DNA from: Modicisalibacter luteus DSM 23508
GTDB lineage: Bacteria > Pseudomonadota > Gammaproteobacteria > Pseudomonadales > Halomonadaceae
Reading direction: 5' to 3'
DNA length: 64,000 nucleotides
Assembly: GCF_000378505.1 (NCBI RefSeq)
Contig: NZ_KB900004.1
Span: forward strand, 1-64,000
This document shows, piece by piece, positions 1 through 9,294 of the stretch (positions within the stretch are counted from its first letter, which is position 1; each line of letters begins with the position of its first letter). The translations under genes were made by a program, and so were the position numbers. The notes below the pieces were generated by a model. The model was given only the letters and a program-made list of their open reading frames with translations, made no database searches and was not told the origin of the DNA.

Positions 1-1184
1 GCCACGCCCTTCAGGTAGAACGCGGCCGGGCCGAACGGCGGCGACAGGAACGACACCTGCATGTTCACCGCGAACAGGATGCCGAACCAGATCGGGCTGT
101 AGCCCAACTGGGTGATGATCGGCACGAAGATCGGCAGCGTCAGCATCGCCACCCCGATCCAGTCGAGGAACATGCCCAGCACCAGCAGGATCGCCATCAT
201 CACCAGGATGATCACGATCGGCGCCACGTCGAGCCCCATGATCATGCCCGAGATGAAGCGGTTGCCGCCCATCAGGTTGTAGACCCCGACCAGCGCCGCC
301 GCGCCGATGCCGATCCAGATGATCATGCCGCAGGTCATCAGTGTCTGGCCCAGGCTCTCGTGCATGGTCCTGAACGAGAACTCGCCCCGCAGCACCACCG
401 CCATCAGCACGCCGAACACGCCCATCGCCGCCGCCTCGGTGACCGAGGCCACGCCGCCGTAGATCGAGCCCAGCACCAGCACCGCGATCAGCGCCGGCAC
501 GATGATCGCCTTGAGCGCCTGGCCCTTGGTGGCAAACGTCTCGGCCCGCGCCTCATCGGTCAGCGGCGGCCCCATGGCAGGGTTCTTCAGGCAGCGCACC
601 AGCACGTAGCCGATGTAGGAGAGCATCAGGATCACCGCCGGGGTGATCGCGGCGGTAAACAGGTCGGCGATCGACACGCTGGCGATCAGGCCGTAGATGA
701 TCAGTACGATCGAGGGCGGCATCATGGTGCCCAGCGAGCCGCCGGCACACACCACGCCGATCGACAGGTGCTTGTCGTAGCCCAGGCGCAGCATCTGGGG
801 CAGCGCCAGAATGCCCAGCAGCACGATCTCGCCGCCGATGATGCCCGACAGTGCGGCGAGGAAGAACGCCACCACCACGGTCTGCACCGCGACCCCGCCG
901 GGCAGGCGGCCGGCGAACACGCGCATGGCGTTGAACAGGTCCTTGGCGATGCCCGAGCGGTCGAGCAGCGAGGCCATCAACACGAACATCGGCACCGCCA
1001 CCAGCGAATACTCGGTGACGAAGCCATATACGCGGCTGGTGACCAGCGGCAGGGCGTTGGTGCCGAACCAGCCGAAGGTAAAGGCCAGCGCCACCAGGCC
1101 GGTGATGAAGGCCAGCGGCAGGCCGGTGATCAGCAGGGCGAAGATCGCCCCGACCATCAGGATCGTTCCGTCGGCGATATCCAT
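1..1184 (-). CDS. dctM: TRAP transporter large permease DctM (3' end outside window)
   Basis: Large membrane subunit of a tripartite ATP-independent periplasmic transporter, the subunit that carries solute with Na+ or H+. My translation from the ATG at 1184 begins MDIADGTILMVGAIFALLIT. It then shows the alternating hydrophobic helices of the family and the conserved loop GTMMPPSIVLIIYG. About 394 codons are visible and the family usually has about 425-430 residues, so only the last ~35 should lie beyond the left edge. Its ATG overlaps the dctQ stop by one base (TAATG), which indicates translational coupling. It is the last visible gene of the gntR-dctP-dctQ-dctM operon. The family assignment is firm; the substrate is not shown by the sequence. 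Confidence 0.93.
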   Translation of the reverse strand, partial: MDIADGTILMVGAIFALLITGLPLAFITGLVALAFTFGWFGTNALPLVTSRVYGFVTEYSLVAVPMFVLMASLLDRSGIAKDLFNAMRVFAGRLPGGVAVQTVVVAFFLAALSGIIGGEIVLLGILALPQMLRLGYDKHLSIGVVCAGGSLGTMMPPSIVLIIYGLIASVSIADLFTAAITPAVILMLSYIGYVLVRCLKNPAMGPPLTDEARAETFATKGQALKAIIVPALIAVLVLGSIYGGVASVTEAAAMGVFGVLMAVVLRGEFSFRTMHESLGQTLMTCGMIIWIGIGAAALVGVYNLMGGNRFISGMIMGLDVAPIVIILVMMAILLVLGMFLDWIGVAMLTLPIFVPIITQLGYSPIWFGILFAVNMQVSFLSPPFGPAAFYLKGV

Positions 1185-1813
1185 TACACGGCTCCCTCGT
1201 TATCGCTCGGGGGGATGGCGGGCTTGCCGCGCAGCGACTGGATCAGGTGGATGAACGACTGAATGCACATGAGGATCAGCGCGATCATGATGATGCCCTT
1301 GACCAGGGCGGGAAACGGCGGGTTCCAGGAGGTCCCGGAGCGCTCCAGCGACCACTCGCCCAGGGGATTGTGCGAGGCGTCCCAGAACATCACGTAGGCG
1401 GCGTAGCTCATCGCCAGGCAGAAGCCGAAGGTGACCAGGTCGTTGAAGCGGTCGAGCCACAGCTTGAGGCGCGGGCCGGCGCTGTCGTAGAGCACGCGCA
1501 CGCGGATATGGCGGTTGCTGGCCAGGGCCGCCGGGCCGCCGAGGGCGAAGCTGACGGCGACCAGCATGACCACGCTCTCGTGGACCCACGAGGTGGGCGA
1601 GCCGAAGCCGTAGCGCATGATGACCTCGAAGACACTGATCGCCATGGCGGCGAAGACCAGCCAGGCGGCGCCGCGGGCGCACCACACCACGCCACGGTCG
1701 AAGGTGCTGCGCACGGGATCGGGGACCGTGGTGGTCTCGCCGGACGTCGGGCCGGCAATCTCGTCCTCATGCGTCACGGGGGACGCGTCTCGACGACGGG
1801 GATCTCGGGACAT
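1184..1813 (-). CDS. dctQ: TRAP transporter small permease DctQ
   Basis: Small four-helix membrane subunit that joins DctM in the inner membrane. The 209-residue product has a charged N-terminal tail of about 35 residues and then four hydrophobic segments, the first near WCARGAAWLVFAAMAISVF. The pattern FEVIMRYGFGSPTSWVHE in helix 1-2 is typical of DctQ proteins. I start at the ATG at 1813 because AGAGGA lies seven bases upstream; a TTG 13 codons earlier (1852) is open but has no ribosome binding site. It lies between dctP and dctM, as is usual for dctPQM operons. Confidence 0.92.
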   Translation of the reverse strand: MSRDPRRRDASPVTHEDEIAGPTSGETTTVPDPVRSTFDRGVVWCARGAAWLVFAAMAISVFEVIMRYGFGSPTSWVHESVVMLVAVSFALGGPAALASNRHIRVRVLYDSAGPRLKLWLDRFNDLVTFGFCLAMSYAAYVMFWDASHNPLGEWSLERSGTSWNPPFPALVKGIIMIALILMCIQSFIHLIQSLRGKPAIPPSDNEGAV

Positions 1814-1924
1814 GGGTTTATCCTCTACATCAAAAACCAGGAAGCCCATCAAGGCTTCCCGGTGAGGTCTGGCAATGGGTGGCGAGGCCGTTCAACCACC
1901 TCGCCACCGGACGGTCAGTAATCC

Positions 1925-2989
1925 TTAGGATTTCTGATCGGAGGACTGAGCGCCGGAAGACTGCTCGCTCTGCATCAGGTTGTGGTTTTCCAGGTACTTG
2001 ACCACGGACTCGTAGAACTCCTTGGTGATGTCGTTCTTCTCGGCCCAGACCGCCCACTCGTCCTTGGCGATATTACGGAACTTGGCGCGCTCTTCGACAG
2101 ACAGATCGATGATCTCGATATCCGGGTTCTGACGCGCTTCACGCACTGCTTCCATATCACGCGTCTTCAGTTCGGCGACCATTTCATAAGCCAGAGCGTC
2201 GACGGACGTGGAAAGGATCGCCTTCAGGTCTTCCGGCAGGCCTTGCCAGATTTCGTTGTTGATCGATACCGATACCATCGGCAGCGAGTGGAAGCCGGGA
2301 TACAGCGGATACGGCGCGAAATCATGCAGCCCCTGGGCCTGGTTGGTGGCAAATACGGTGTAATCGGCCGCGTCGATCACGCCCTTCTCGAGACCGGTGT
2401 AGACCTCGGAGCCCGGCAGGTTGACCGGTGTGGCACCCGCCTTTTCGAAGATGTTGTAAACCATGCCCTCCGGCGCACGCAGCTTGAGGCCCTTCATGTC
2501 CTCGACGGAGCGAACCGGCTTGGTGGACGGCAGCGACTCCAGACCGGTCGCGGCGGCGCCGATCAGGTGCAGGCCATAAGGTTCGACCAGCTTGTTGTAG
2601 AGTTCTTCGCCCCCGGCATTGTTCATGTAGTCGAGGAAATCGTACGGATCGCTCCAGGCACCGACCAGGTTACCGATCATGCCGAACGCCGGGTTCTGGC
2701 CGGTGAAGTAGCTGGGGTCGGTCAGGTGGCCCTGAAGAATGCCGGACTTGACGGCCTGCAGGGTCTGGTTGGCCTGAACCACCGCGCCTACCGGCAGGAT
2801 TTCGATGGAGATGCGACCGCCGGACATCTGCTCGACGTTGTCGGCCCATTCCTTCTTCATTTCGAACTGCGGTTCCCCGGAGGTTTCCGAAGTCTGGAAA
2901 GTCCACTCGTATTCGGCTGCCTGAGCATTGAGAGCCAGGGCACCGAGTACGGCAGCGGTGAGCGTCTTGAGCGGAGTGCGTGACATCAT
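1925..2989 (-). CDS. dctP: TRAP transporter substrate-binding protein DctP
   Basis: Periplasmic solute receptor of the TRAP system, 354 residues. A Sec signal peptide (MMSRTPLKTLTAAVLGALAL, cleavage probably after AQA) precedes a DctP-family fold. Recognisable pieces are GGRISIEILPVGAVVQANQTL, the LKLRAPEG segment and the TVFATNQAQGLHDFAPYP region in the second lobe. The ATG at 2989 has AAGGA seven bases upstream; an upstream in-frame start at 3040 would lie inside gntR and give no signal peptide. The C-terminal tail is Ser/Gln-rich. The gene begins 10 bases after the gntR stop. The ligand (organic acid, keto acid or sugar acid) cannot be decided by eye. It does not look like the ectoine receptor TeaA of Halomonas elongata as I recall that sequence. 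Confidence 0.93.
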   Translation of the reverse strand: MMSRTPLKTLTAAVLGALALNAQAAEYEWTFQTSETSGEPQFEMKKEWADNVEQMSGGRISIEILPVGAVVQANQTLQAVKSGILQGHLTDPSYFTGQNPAFGMIGNLVGAWSDPYDFLDYMNNAGGEELYNKLVEPYGLHLIGAAATGLESLPSTKPVRSVEDMKGLKLRAPEGMVYNIFEKAGATPVNLPGSEVYTGLEKGVIDAADYTVFATNQAQGLHDFAPYPLYPGFHSLPMVSVSINNEIWQGLPEDLKAILSTSVDALAYEMVAELKTRDMEAVREARQNPDIEIIDLSVEERAKFRNIAKDEWAVWAEKNDITKEFYESVVKYLENHNLMQSEQSSGAQSSDQKS

Positions 2990-2999
2990 GAGCGTTTCC

Positions 3000-3773
3000 T
3001 TAGCCAATTGTTGTCTGGTCTTCGAGGATGGGAAGTGCACGGATCAGGTCTTCAAGACCCAGATCCCGTCCGGTGCGTTCGAGCACCGCCAGCGCCGCTG
3101 CCGCGGCCTGTTCGGGTTGCCGCAGACGGATAGCTTCCATCACGCGGCGATGACGTTCCATACTGTCATTGAGTTCGTGCGCACTGTGGTTGGATTTCTC
3201 GACCAGCAGCGCGATCGCAGGCTTGAGCACGTGGCTGATCTGCGCCCAGACCAGATTATGCGACGCGGCAAACACGGCTTCATGGAACGCGACATCGTAT
3301 TCATCGTGAGTTTGTCCCTTCCAGCGTAGATCGTCCCGCTCAAGAGCGTGAATCATGCCTTCATAGGCCGTCTCGATGGCCAGCAGGTCTGCAGCCGTGG
3401 CGTGCTCCGCCGCCAAGCGGGCAACGAAGGGTTCGACAGCGACACGAAAGGCGAAGATTTCACGTTGAATACGCGGGTTGGGCTGGGCGAACTTGGCCAT
3501 CCAGGCACTGACCTGAGGATCCAGCAGGTGCCAGTTGGCCAGCTCGCAAACGCGGGTTCCCTGGCCCGAGATACGCTTGATCAGACCCGCCGCCACCAGA
3601 GTCTGCAAGGCACTACGCACCGTGCTGCGACTCACACCGAACTGTTCGCAGAGATCGAGTTCCTTGGGGACGAAATCACCCGGCCCGTAACGACCGCTGA
3701 AGATGGATTCAGCCAAGTATTCGGCAATGTCGGGCCGGGCGTTGCGGCTCGCTGTCGTTGCGGCGTGACTCAT
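3000..3773 (-). CDS. GntR/FadR-family transcriptional regulator
   Basis: Probable local regulator of the TRAP operon, 257 residues. Residues ~15-75 form a winged helix-turn-helix (DIAEYLAESIFSGRYGPGDF, LCEQFGVSRSTVRSALQTL, ISGQGTRV). Residues ~95-235 look like the all-helical FCD effector domain, with the spaced His/Asp residues expected of metal-dependent ligand binding (EYDVAFHEAVFAASHN; MERHRRVMEAI). It is the first gene of the operon gntR-dctPQM, so the regulator and the transporter share a transcript. A perfect 13-bp palindrome 39 bases upstream of its start is the obvious candidate operator. The only Shine-Dalgarno-like AAGGAG is 14 bases from the ATG, so the start is slightly uncertain. 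FadR-type regulators usually sense small carboxylates. Confidence 0.92.
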   Translation of the reverse strand: MSHAATTASRNARPDIAEYLAESIFSGRYGPGDFVPKELDLCEQFGVSRSTVRSALQTLVAAGLIKRISGQGTRVCELANWHLLDPQVSAWMAKFAQPNPRIQREIFAFRVAVEPFVARLAAEHATAADLLAIETAYEGMIHALERDDLRWKGQTHDEYDVAFHEAVFAASHNLVWAQISHVLKPAIALLVEKSNHSAHELNDSMERHRRVMEAIRLRQPEQAAAAALAVLERTGRDLGLEDLIRALPILEDQTTIG

Positions 3774-3811
3774 GGCGACTTGGCGCGCTCCTTGTAGGAC
3801 GAAACTCCTAG

Positions 3812-3824
3812 TATGTCCGACATA
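3812..3824. promoter_or_regulatory. Perfect palindrome, candidate GntR operator
   Basis: TATGTCCGACATA is a perfect inverted repeat around a central C. A second partial copy of the arm (TCGGACA) lies just to the right at about 3828-3834. On the minus strand the palindrome falls between a possible -35 (TTGTCC) and -10 (TACTAG), where a bound repressor would block transcription of gntR-dctPQM. That it is bound by the adjacent GntR protein is inference from position and symmetry. Confidence 0.6.
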
Positions 3825-3899
3825 GGATCGGACAAGTACGCAAAGATTGCCTTTAGACGTTAGTCAAAGGCGTCAAAGGCAGGTTTTATAGATTGGTTG

Positions 3900-3936
3900 C
3901 AAAAGAAAAGACCGCTCCGGCATCCGGAGCGGTCTT
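3900..3936 (-). terminator. Rho-independent terminator of glyA
   Basis: A 13-bp perfect stem (AAGACCGCTCCGG / CCGGAGCGGTCTT) with a three-base loop is followed on the minus strand by TTTTCTTTT. It begins 22 bases beyond the glyA stop and separates glyA from the gntR promoter region. Confidence 0.93.
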
Positions 3937-3958
3937 GTTCAGACGGGGGCCAAGTCAA

Positions 3959-5224
3959 TCAGCCACGATACACCGGGAAACGCGCGCAGATGGCCTCGAC
4001 CTTGCTCTTGACCTCGGCTTCGGCAGCGCTGGAGTCGCCCTTGGCCATGGCATCGAGAATATCGCAGATCCAACTGGCCAGATCGCCGCACTCGGCTTCG
4101 CCGAAGCCGCGAGTGGTGACCGCCGGGGTGCCGATACGCAGGCCAGAGGTAACGAACGGACTCTGCGGATCGCCAGGTACGGCGTTCTTGTTGACGGTAA
4201 TATGGGCGCGACCCAGGGCGGCATCCGCATCCTTGCCGGTCAGGCCCTGCTTAATCAGCGAGAGCAGGAACAGGTGATCCTCAGTGCCACCGGAAACCAC
4301 GTCATAGCCGCGCTCGATGAAGACTCTGGCCATGGCCTGGGCATTCTTGACCACCTGCTGCTGGTAAGCCTTGAATTCAGGCTCCATGGCTTCCTTGAAG
4401 CACACTGCCTTGGCAGCAATGACGTGCATCAGCGGGCCGCCCTGCCCGCCCGGGAACACAGCAGACTGCAGCTTCTTCTCGATGTCTGCATCGCCCTCGG
4501 CGGAGAGGATCAGGCCGCCACGCGGACCGCGCAGGGTCTTGTGGGTCGTCGTAGTCACTACATGAGCATGGGGCAGCGGGCTCGGGTAGCACCCTGCCGC
4601 GACCAGACCGGCAATATGTGCCATGTCGACCAGCAGATAGGCGCCCACCTCATCGGCGATCTCGCGGAACCTGGCCCAGTCGATGATCTGCGAGTAGGCC
4701 GAGAAGCCAGCAATGATCATCTTAGGCTGGTGCTCGCGTGCCAGACGCGCCACCTCGTCATAATCGATCAGGCCGCCCTCGCCCAGGCCGTACTGCACCG
4801 CCGTGTAGTGCTTACCCGAAAAGTTGGGCTTGGCACCGTGAGTCAGGTGACCGCCGGCGTCCAGGCTCATGCCCAGCACCGTGTCGCCCGGCTTGACCAG
4901 CGCCTGGAAAACCGCACCGTTGGCCTGCGAGCCGGAGTGCGGCTGCACGTTGGCGTAGGTGGCATCGAACAGTTGCTTGGCGTACTGGATCGCCAGGTCC
5001 TCGACCACGTCGACATGCTCGCAGCCGCCGTAGTAGCGCTTACCGGGATAGCCTTCCGCGTACTTGTTGGTGAGCTGCGTACCCTGGGCCTGCATCACAC
5101 GCGGGCTGGCATAGTTCTCGGAAGCGATCAACTCGATGTGCGCTTCCTGGCGAGCCACTTCCTGCTGCATGGCATTCCACAGGGCGTCATCGAATCCAGC
5201 GATCTGCATGTCACGGGTGAACAT
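3959..5224 (-). CDS. glyA: Serine hydroxymethyltransferase
   Basis: PLP enzyme converting serine and tetrahydrofolate to glycine and 5,10-methylene-tetrahydrofolate, the main cytosolic source of one-carbon units. The 421-residue product has the family landmarks in order: [11 protein letters not shown], the [11 protein letters not shown] segment, [22 protein letters not shown], and the PLP-lysine motif [14 protein letters not shown]. The C-terminus carries [18 protein letters not shown]. The start at 5224 has GAGGA nine bases upstream and gives the usual length; an in-frame ATG seven codons earlier lacks a site. It is a single-gene unit with a strong terminator. Confidence 0.98.
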   Translation of the reverse strand: MFTRDMQIAGFDDALWNAMQQEVARQEAHIELIASENYASPRVMQAQGTQLTNKYAEGYPGKRYYGGCEHVDVVEDLAIQYAKQLFDATYANVQPHSGSQANGAVFQALVKPGDTVLGMSLDAGGHLTHGAKPNFSGKHYTAVQYGLGEGGLIDYDEVARLAREHQPKMIIAGFSAYSQIIDWARFREIADEVGAYLLVDMAHIAGLVAAGCYPSPLPHAHVVTTTTHKTLRGPRGGLILSAEGDADIEKKLQSAVFPGGQGGPLMHVIAAKAVCFKEAMEPEFKAYQQQVVKNAQAMARVFIERGYDVVSGGTEDHLFLLSLIKQGLTGKDADAALGRAHITVNKNAVPGDPQSPFVTSGLRIGTPAVTTRGFGEAECGDLASWICDILDAMAKGDSSAAEAEVKSKVEAICARFPVYRG

Positions 5225-5346
5225 CGGCGAGAGTCCTCGAATCACGGGAAAATCTGAGTTCGCAATGATACCTCAGCGGTCCCGCCCTTTCACATGAAAG
5301 GGCGTCATGCCTGGCCGAGAATTTCTCACGTTGGCTTTAGCACAGC

Positions 5347-7905
5347 TCAAGCCTCACCCAGCAAGCCCAGACTGGCCATCGGGGTCTGGCGACGTACCCC
5401 GCGTGACAGCGCGTGCCCGATCACCCCAATGAGCAAGGCTCCGCCCAACGGCAGCACTAGCCACATCATCCAGTGGATGCGCGGCACCAGGTCGAGCCAG
5501 CCGACATAGACCCCGGCGGCGGCTAGCTCAGCAAGCAAGGCTCCCATCAAGCCACTGGTGAAGCCGAGCAGTGCGAACTCGACGCCCTGAACGCGCGAGA
5601 TCAGGCGATCCCCGGCGCCAAACACCCGCAGCAGGCCGCTTTCGTGGGTACGCAGCGAATGGCTGGCGGTCAGCGCGGCATAGAGCACACTGACCCCGGC
5701 CAGCAGCACGAAGGCCAGCACGAACTCCACGGCCCGTGTAACCTGGCTGAGCAGTTCACGGACCCGGCCGAGAATCGCCTCGACGTTGATCAACGACACG
5801 CCGGGATAGGCCGACACCAACTCGCCGAGCACCTGCCCGCCGCTCTCCCGGTCAAGGTGGAAGGCGGTGATGTAACTGTGCCCGAAGCGCTCGAGTACAC
5901 CAGGCGGGAAGACGACGAAGAAGTTGGGTCTGAAGCTGTCCCAGTCGAGATCGCGCAGGCTCATGATTTCGCCGGTGACGTTCTGGCTGCCGATGGCAAA
6001 GGTCAGGGTATCGCCCAGCCCCATACCCAGGCGCCCGGCCAGGCCGCTCTCCATCGAGATGGGTACCGTCTGCGCCCCGCCTGCGTAACCGACGCCAGCC
6101 TCGGGGCCGAACCACTCGCCGGCCACGATGCGGTTGCCCTCGGGGATATCCTCCTGCCAGGTCAGGTTGAGTTCGCGGCGCAGCGAGTTGTCGCCACGGT
6201 GTTCTTCCGGTACCACGTCACGCGGCGGCTGTCCGTTGATGGCCGTGATGCGTCCGCGCACCATCGGATAGAGTGCCGACCGGCTGTCCACCGCATCATC
6301 GAGAATATCAATAAAGCCGTCACGTTCAGCGGGCTGAATGTTGATGGCGAAATAGTTGGGCGTGTCTTGGGGCAGCTGGGCCTGCCACGTCGTCAACAGA
6401 TCACCACGCACCAGCGTGATAATTGCCATGGCGGCAAAGGTCACGGCAAAGGCCAGCAACTGACCCAGGCTGGCCTGGCGCCGCCGCGCCAACTGACGTG
6501 CCCCCAGGCGAAGTGCCTGAGCGCCGCCGCCCTGCCCGTTGCTCCAGCGTCCGGCCAGGCGCAACACGCCACCGAGCAGCAGCCACCCCAGCCCCCAGAG
6601 CACGACAAGTGCCACCAGACCGCCTGCCAGCAGGCCCAGAGACAACTGCAGATCGCCGGAATAAAGCCACAGCAGCCCACCGAACACCAGGCTGGCCACG
6701 CCGATCACCAGCCACGCCGAGGCTGGTAACGGATCGAGCTCGCGCCGCAAGACCTTGAGCGCGCTGACCTGCTTGAGGCGCAGCAATGTCGGACCGGCAA
6801 AGCCGATCAGCACCGCCACAGCAGTCAACACGCCCATCAGCAACGGCAGCCAGCCCGGCGGTGGCAATTCCATCGGCAGAAATTGCATCAATAAGGCCAG
6901 CAGACCAGCCTGTCCAGCCAATCCCAGCAAGGCGCCAACCGTCGCCGAAGCCAACGCTAGCCACAGCAGCTGCAGCGCGAACAGACGCGCCAGTTGGCGC
7001 TGGGAGGCGCCGAAACAGCGCAGCAGTGCAGCGGTATCCAAGTGTCGGTCGACATAGCGCCGTGTCGCCATGGCTACCGCCACACCAGCCAACAGCACGG
7101 CGGCCAGCCCCGCCAGACTGAGGTACTTTTCGGCACGCTCGAGCGCACTGCCCAGCTGCGGGCGGTCCTCGCGCACGTCCTCGACCTCGATGCCTTCGGC
7201 CTGCAGCCGCGACAACAGGCCTTGAACGCTTTCCACTGCCTCAGGCGAGCCCTTGGCCAGCAGCTCGAACTCCACCCGTGAGCCGGGGCGTATCAGGTCG
7301 GTCGCATCAAGGTCGTCGACGTGCATCATCAGGCGCGGATTGAAGCTGCCGAACCCGGCAGACTGGTCGGGTTCACGCTCGATCAGACCGCTCACCGCAA
7401 GCGACACCTGCCCCACCTGGATTTCTTGACCGATGCTGACATTCAGCAACTGAGCCAAGCGGGGTGCGATCCACACCTTCCCCCGGGCCGGGCCATTCGG
7501 GACCTGGACGACACCCTGCCCTTGGTCGACATGTACCTGCCCATACAGCGGGTAGGCATCGCCGACCACCTTGAGACTGGCCAGCTGGAAGGCATCGCCA
7601 TGACTCGCCATCGACACCAGGTCAACCTGGTCGGCCAGGGTCAGCCCTGCCTGCTCGAGCTGGCGTCGAAGCTCGGCATCGAACGGCTCGTCCTGCTCGA
7701 GCTTGATGTCGCCGCCCATCAGCTGGCTGGCCTGTCGTGTCAGACCGCGGTCGAGGCGATCGAGAAAGAATCCGATCATCGTCGAGGCCGCCACTGCCAG
7801 CGCCAGGGCGACGAACAGGGCGCGAACGTCGCTGGCACGTAGATCGCGGCGCAGCCCTTTCAGGGACAGGCGGAAGATATCGTCGCGTCTCGCATGCCCT
7901 GTCAT
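5347..7905 (-). CDS. ybbP: YbbP-like ABC transporter permease (FtsX/MacB fold)
   Basis: Large inner-membrane permease of 852 residues, resembling E. coli YbbP (about 800 residues). There is one transmembrane helix at ~30-50, a long periplasmic domain (~50-250), then blocks of helices separated by a second periplasmic domain (~480-700) and a final FtsX-type helix trio. The N-terminal MIGFFLDRLDRGLTRQASQL and the MGGDIKL segment are typical. Its ATG overlaps the ybbA stop (ATGA), so the two are coupled. The family is thought to extract or shuttle lipophilic molecules in the envelope; the true substrate is unknown. A short hairpin at 5290-5309 lies downstream but lacks a T run. Confidence 0.9.
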   Translation of the reverse strand: MTGHARRDDIFRLSLKGLRRDLRASDVRALFVALALAVAASTMIGFFLDRLDRGLTRQASQLMGGDIKLEQDEPFDAELRRQLEQAGLTLADQVDLVSMASHGDAFQLASLKVVGDAYPLYGQVHVDQGQGVVQVPNGPARGKVWIAPRLAQLLNVSIGQEIQVGQVSLAVSGLIEREPDQSAGFGSFNPRLMMHVDDLDATDLIRPGSRVEFELLAKGSPEAVESVQGLLSRLQAEGIEVEDVREDRPQLGSALERAEKYLSLAGLAAVLLAGVAVAMATRRYVDRHLDTAALLRCFGASQRQLARLFALQLLWLALASATVGALLGLAGQAGLLALLMQFLPMELPPPGWLPLLMGVLTAVAVLIGFAGPTLLRLKQVSALKVLRRELDPLPASAWLVIGVASLVFGGLLWLYSGDLQLSLGLLAGGLVALVVLWGLGWLLLGGVLRLAGRWSNGQGGGAQALRLGARQLARRRQASLGQLLAFAVTFAAMAIITLVRGDLLTTWQAQLPQDTPNYFAINIQPAERDGFIDILDDAVDSRSALYPMVRGRITAINGQPPRDVVPEEHRGDNSLRRELNLTWQEDIPEGNRIVAGEWFGPEAGVGYAGGAQTVPISMESGLAGRLGMGLGDTLTFAIGSQNVTGEIMSLRDLDWDSFRPNFFVVFPPGVLERFGHSYITAFHLDRESGGQVLGELVSAYPGVSLINVEAILGRVRELLSQVTRAVEFVLAFVLLAGVSVLYAALTASHSLRTHESGLLRVFGAGDRLISRVQGVEFALLGFTSGLMGALLAELAAAGVYVGWLDLVPRIHWMMWLVLPLGGALLIGVIGHALSRGVRRQTPMASLGLLGEA

Positions 7906-8618
7906 GCTTCCACCTCATCGCGGTCGAGTTCGACGAGGCGGCCACCATCGAGCTGCAGGCAGCGCTGACAGCGGCGGGCCAGGTGGTGGTCGTGCGTTAC
8001 CAGGACCAGGGTGGTTCCCGCTTCCCGGTTCAGCGCAAAAAGCAGGTCAATGACCTTGCGGCCCGTGGTCCGGTCGAGGTTGCCGGTGGGCTCGTCAGCA
8101 AAGACCAACGCCGGCTCGGTAACGAAAGCACGTGCCACTGCGACACGCTGTTGCTCACCGCCGGATAGCTGCTTGGGCAGATGACCGAGCCGTTCACCCA
8201 GGCCAACCCGCTCCAGCCAGTCACGCCCGCGAGCCTGGTGGTCCTTACCAGGCGTCAGCTCGAGTGGCAGCAACACGTTTTCCAGTGCCGTCAGCGTCGG
8301 CAGCAGTTGGAAATTCTGAAACACGAAACCGACGTGTCCGGCCCGCAACTGGGCACGCCCATCCTCATCGAGCGATGACAGCGACTTGCCAAATAGCATG
8401 AGCTCGCCACTGGTCGGCGTGTCGAGGCCAGCCAGCAACCCCAGCAATGTCGACTTGCCAGCTCCCGAGCTTCCCAGAATCGCTACACTCTCGCCAGGGA
8501 ATACATCCAGGTCGAGGCCTGTCAGGATATCGAGGCGGCGCTCGCCGCTATCGACCTGCTTGCCCAGGCCACGGGCATGTAGAATGGGAGTATTTTCACG
8601 CGCATGGGAGTCGGACAT
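7902..8618 (-). CDS. ybbA: YbbA-like ABC transporter ATPase
   Basis: ATP-binding subunit paired with the downstream permease, 238 residues. Walker A is GSSGAGKSTLLGLLAG, the Q loop is FVFQNFQLLP, the signature is LSGGEQQRVAVARAF, Walker B is ALVFADEPTGNLD and the switch His is in LVTHDHH. This LolD/MacB-type pattern fits an ATPase of the FtsX-like permease class. I start at the ATG at 8618, since the upstream extension overlaps tesA on the other strand and has no family similarity. The divergent tesA begins only 40 bases away, the same arrangement as in E. coli, so the two share a promoter region. Confidence 0.94.
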   Translation of the reverse strand: MSDSHARENTPILHARGLGKQVDSGERRLDILTGLDLDVFPGESVAILGSSGAGKSTLLGLLAGLDTPTSGELMLFGKSLSSLDEDGRAQLRAGHVGFVFQNFQLLPTLTALENVLLPLELTPGKDHQARGRDWLERVGLGERLGHLPKQLSGGEQQRVAVARAFVTEPALVFADEPTGNLDRTTGRKVIDLLFALNREAGTTLVLVTHDHHLARRCQRCLQLDGGRLVELDRDEVEA

Positions 8619-8658
8619 GGTGCAAGGTTTCCCTGTAGTGATCGGGTTCAGTAGGTCA

Positions 8659-9294
8659 ATGCGATTAAAGCGACTCTGGCAACTGGCGCTGGCGACCGCC
8701 CTGCTGTGGGCGAGCGCGGCGCTGGCTGCCCCGACGACCATCATGATCATGGGCGACAGCTTGAGCGCCGCCTACGGTATCGAACGTGAATCTGGCTGGG
8801 TCAGTCTGCTGAGCAAGCGCCTGGGTAACGATGTCGAAGTCATCAATGCCAGCATCAGCGGAGAAACGACATCCGGTGGAGCGGCGCGTCTGCCCGAGCT
8901 ATTGGGACAGCACGATCCCGACATTGTTCTGCTTGAGCTGGGTGGCAACGATGGCCTGCGCGGCTTGCCACCAGGCCAGATGCGCGCCAATCTGGCACGC
9001 ATGATCGAGGCCAGCCAGGACGCCGGGGCCCGAGTCCTGCTGCTGGGCATCGAAGTACCGCCCAACTACGGACAGGCCTATACCGATGCCTTCCGGCGTG
9101 TTTACCAAAGTCTTGCCGAGAAGTATGACATTCCGCTGGTGCCATTCCTGCTTGAGGGCATCGCCCTGGATAAGACATTGATGCAGGACGACGGCATTCA
9201 CCCCACCTCGGCGGCTCAGCCCAGGATTCTCGATAATGTCTGGCCGACTCTGGAACCGCTACTGAAAGAGCAGCAGCTCGCTGAACATCGTTAG
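8659..9294 (+). CDS. tesA: Multifunctional acyl-CoA thioesterase I / lysophospholipase / arylesterase
   Basis: Periplasmic SGNH hydrolase that cleaves acyl-CoA and ester substrates, 211 residues. A signal peptide (MRLKRLWQLALATALLWASA, probably cut after ALA) is followed by the four family blocks: the GDSLSAAYG nucleophile block, ISGETTSGG, the block III GGNDGLRG and the C-terminal DDGIHPTSAAQ with catalytic Asp and His. The ATG at 8659 puts the signal sequence at the N-terminus. It is divergent from ybbA. Its last four bases overlap the convergent EamA gene. Confidence 0.94.
   Translation: MRLKRLWQLALATALLWASAALAAPTTIMIMGDSLSAAYGIERESGWVSLLSKRLGNDVEVINASISGETTSGGAARLPELLGQHDPDIVLLELGGNDGLRGLPPGQMRANLARMIEASQDAGARVLLLGIEVPPNYGQAYTDAFRRVYQSLAEKYDIPLVPFLLEGIALDKTLMQDDGIHPTSAAQPRILDNVWPTLEPLLKEQQLAEHR

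Noticed and set aside
360-1262. Long plus-strand open frames opposite the TRAP permeases (300 and 147 codons)
   Set aside because: They are antisense to dctM and dctQ, have the His/Arg/Gln-rich composition of GC-rich shadow frames and no domain resemblance.
5290-5309. Palindromic hairpin GCCCTTTCACATGAAAGGGC between ybbP and glyA
   Set aside because: Stem of eight pairs with loop ACAT but no T run on either strand and no match to a known glyA operator that I can justify; not listed as terminator or operator.
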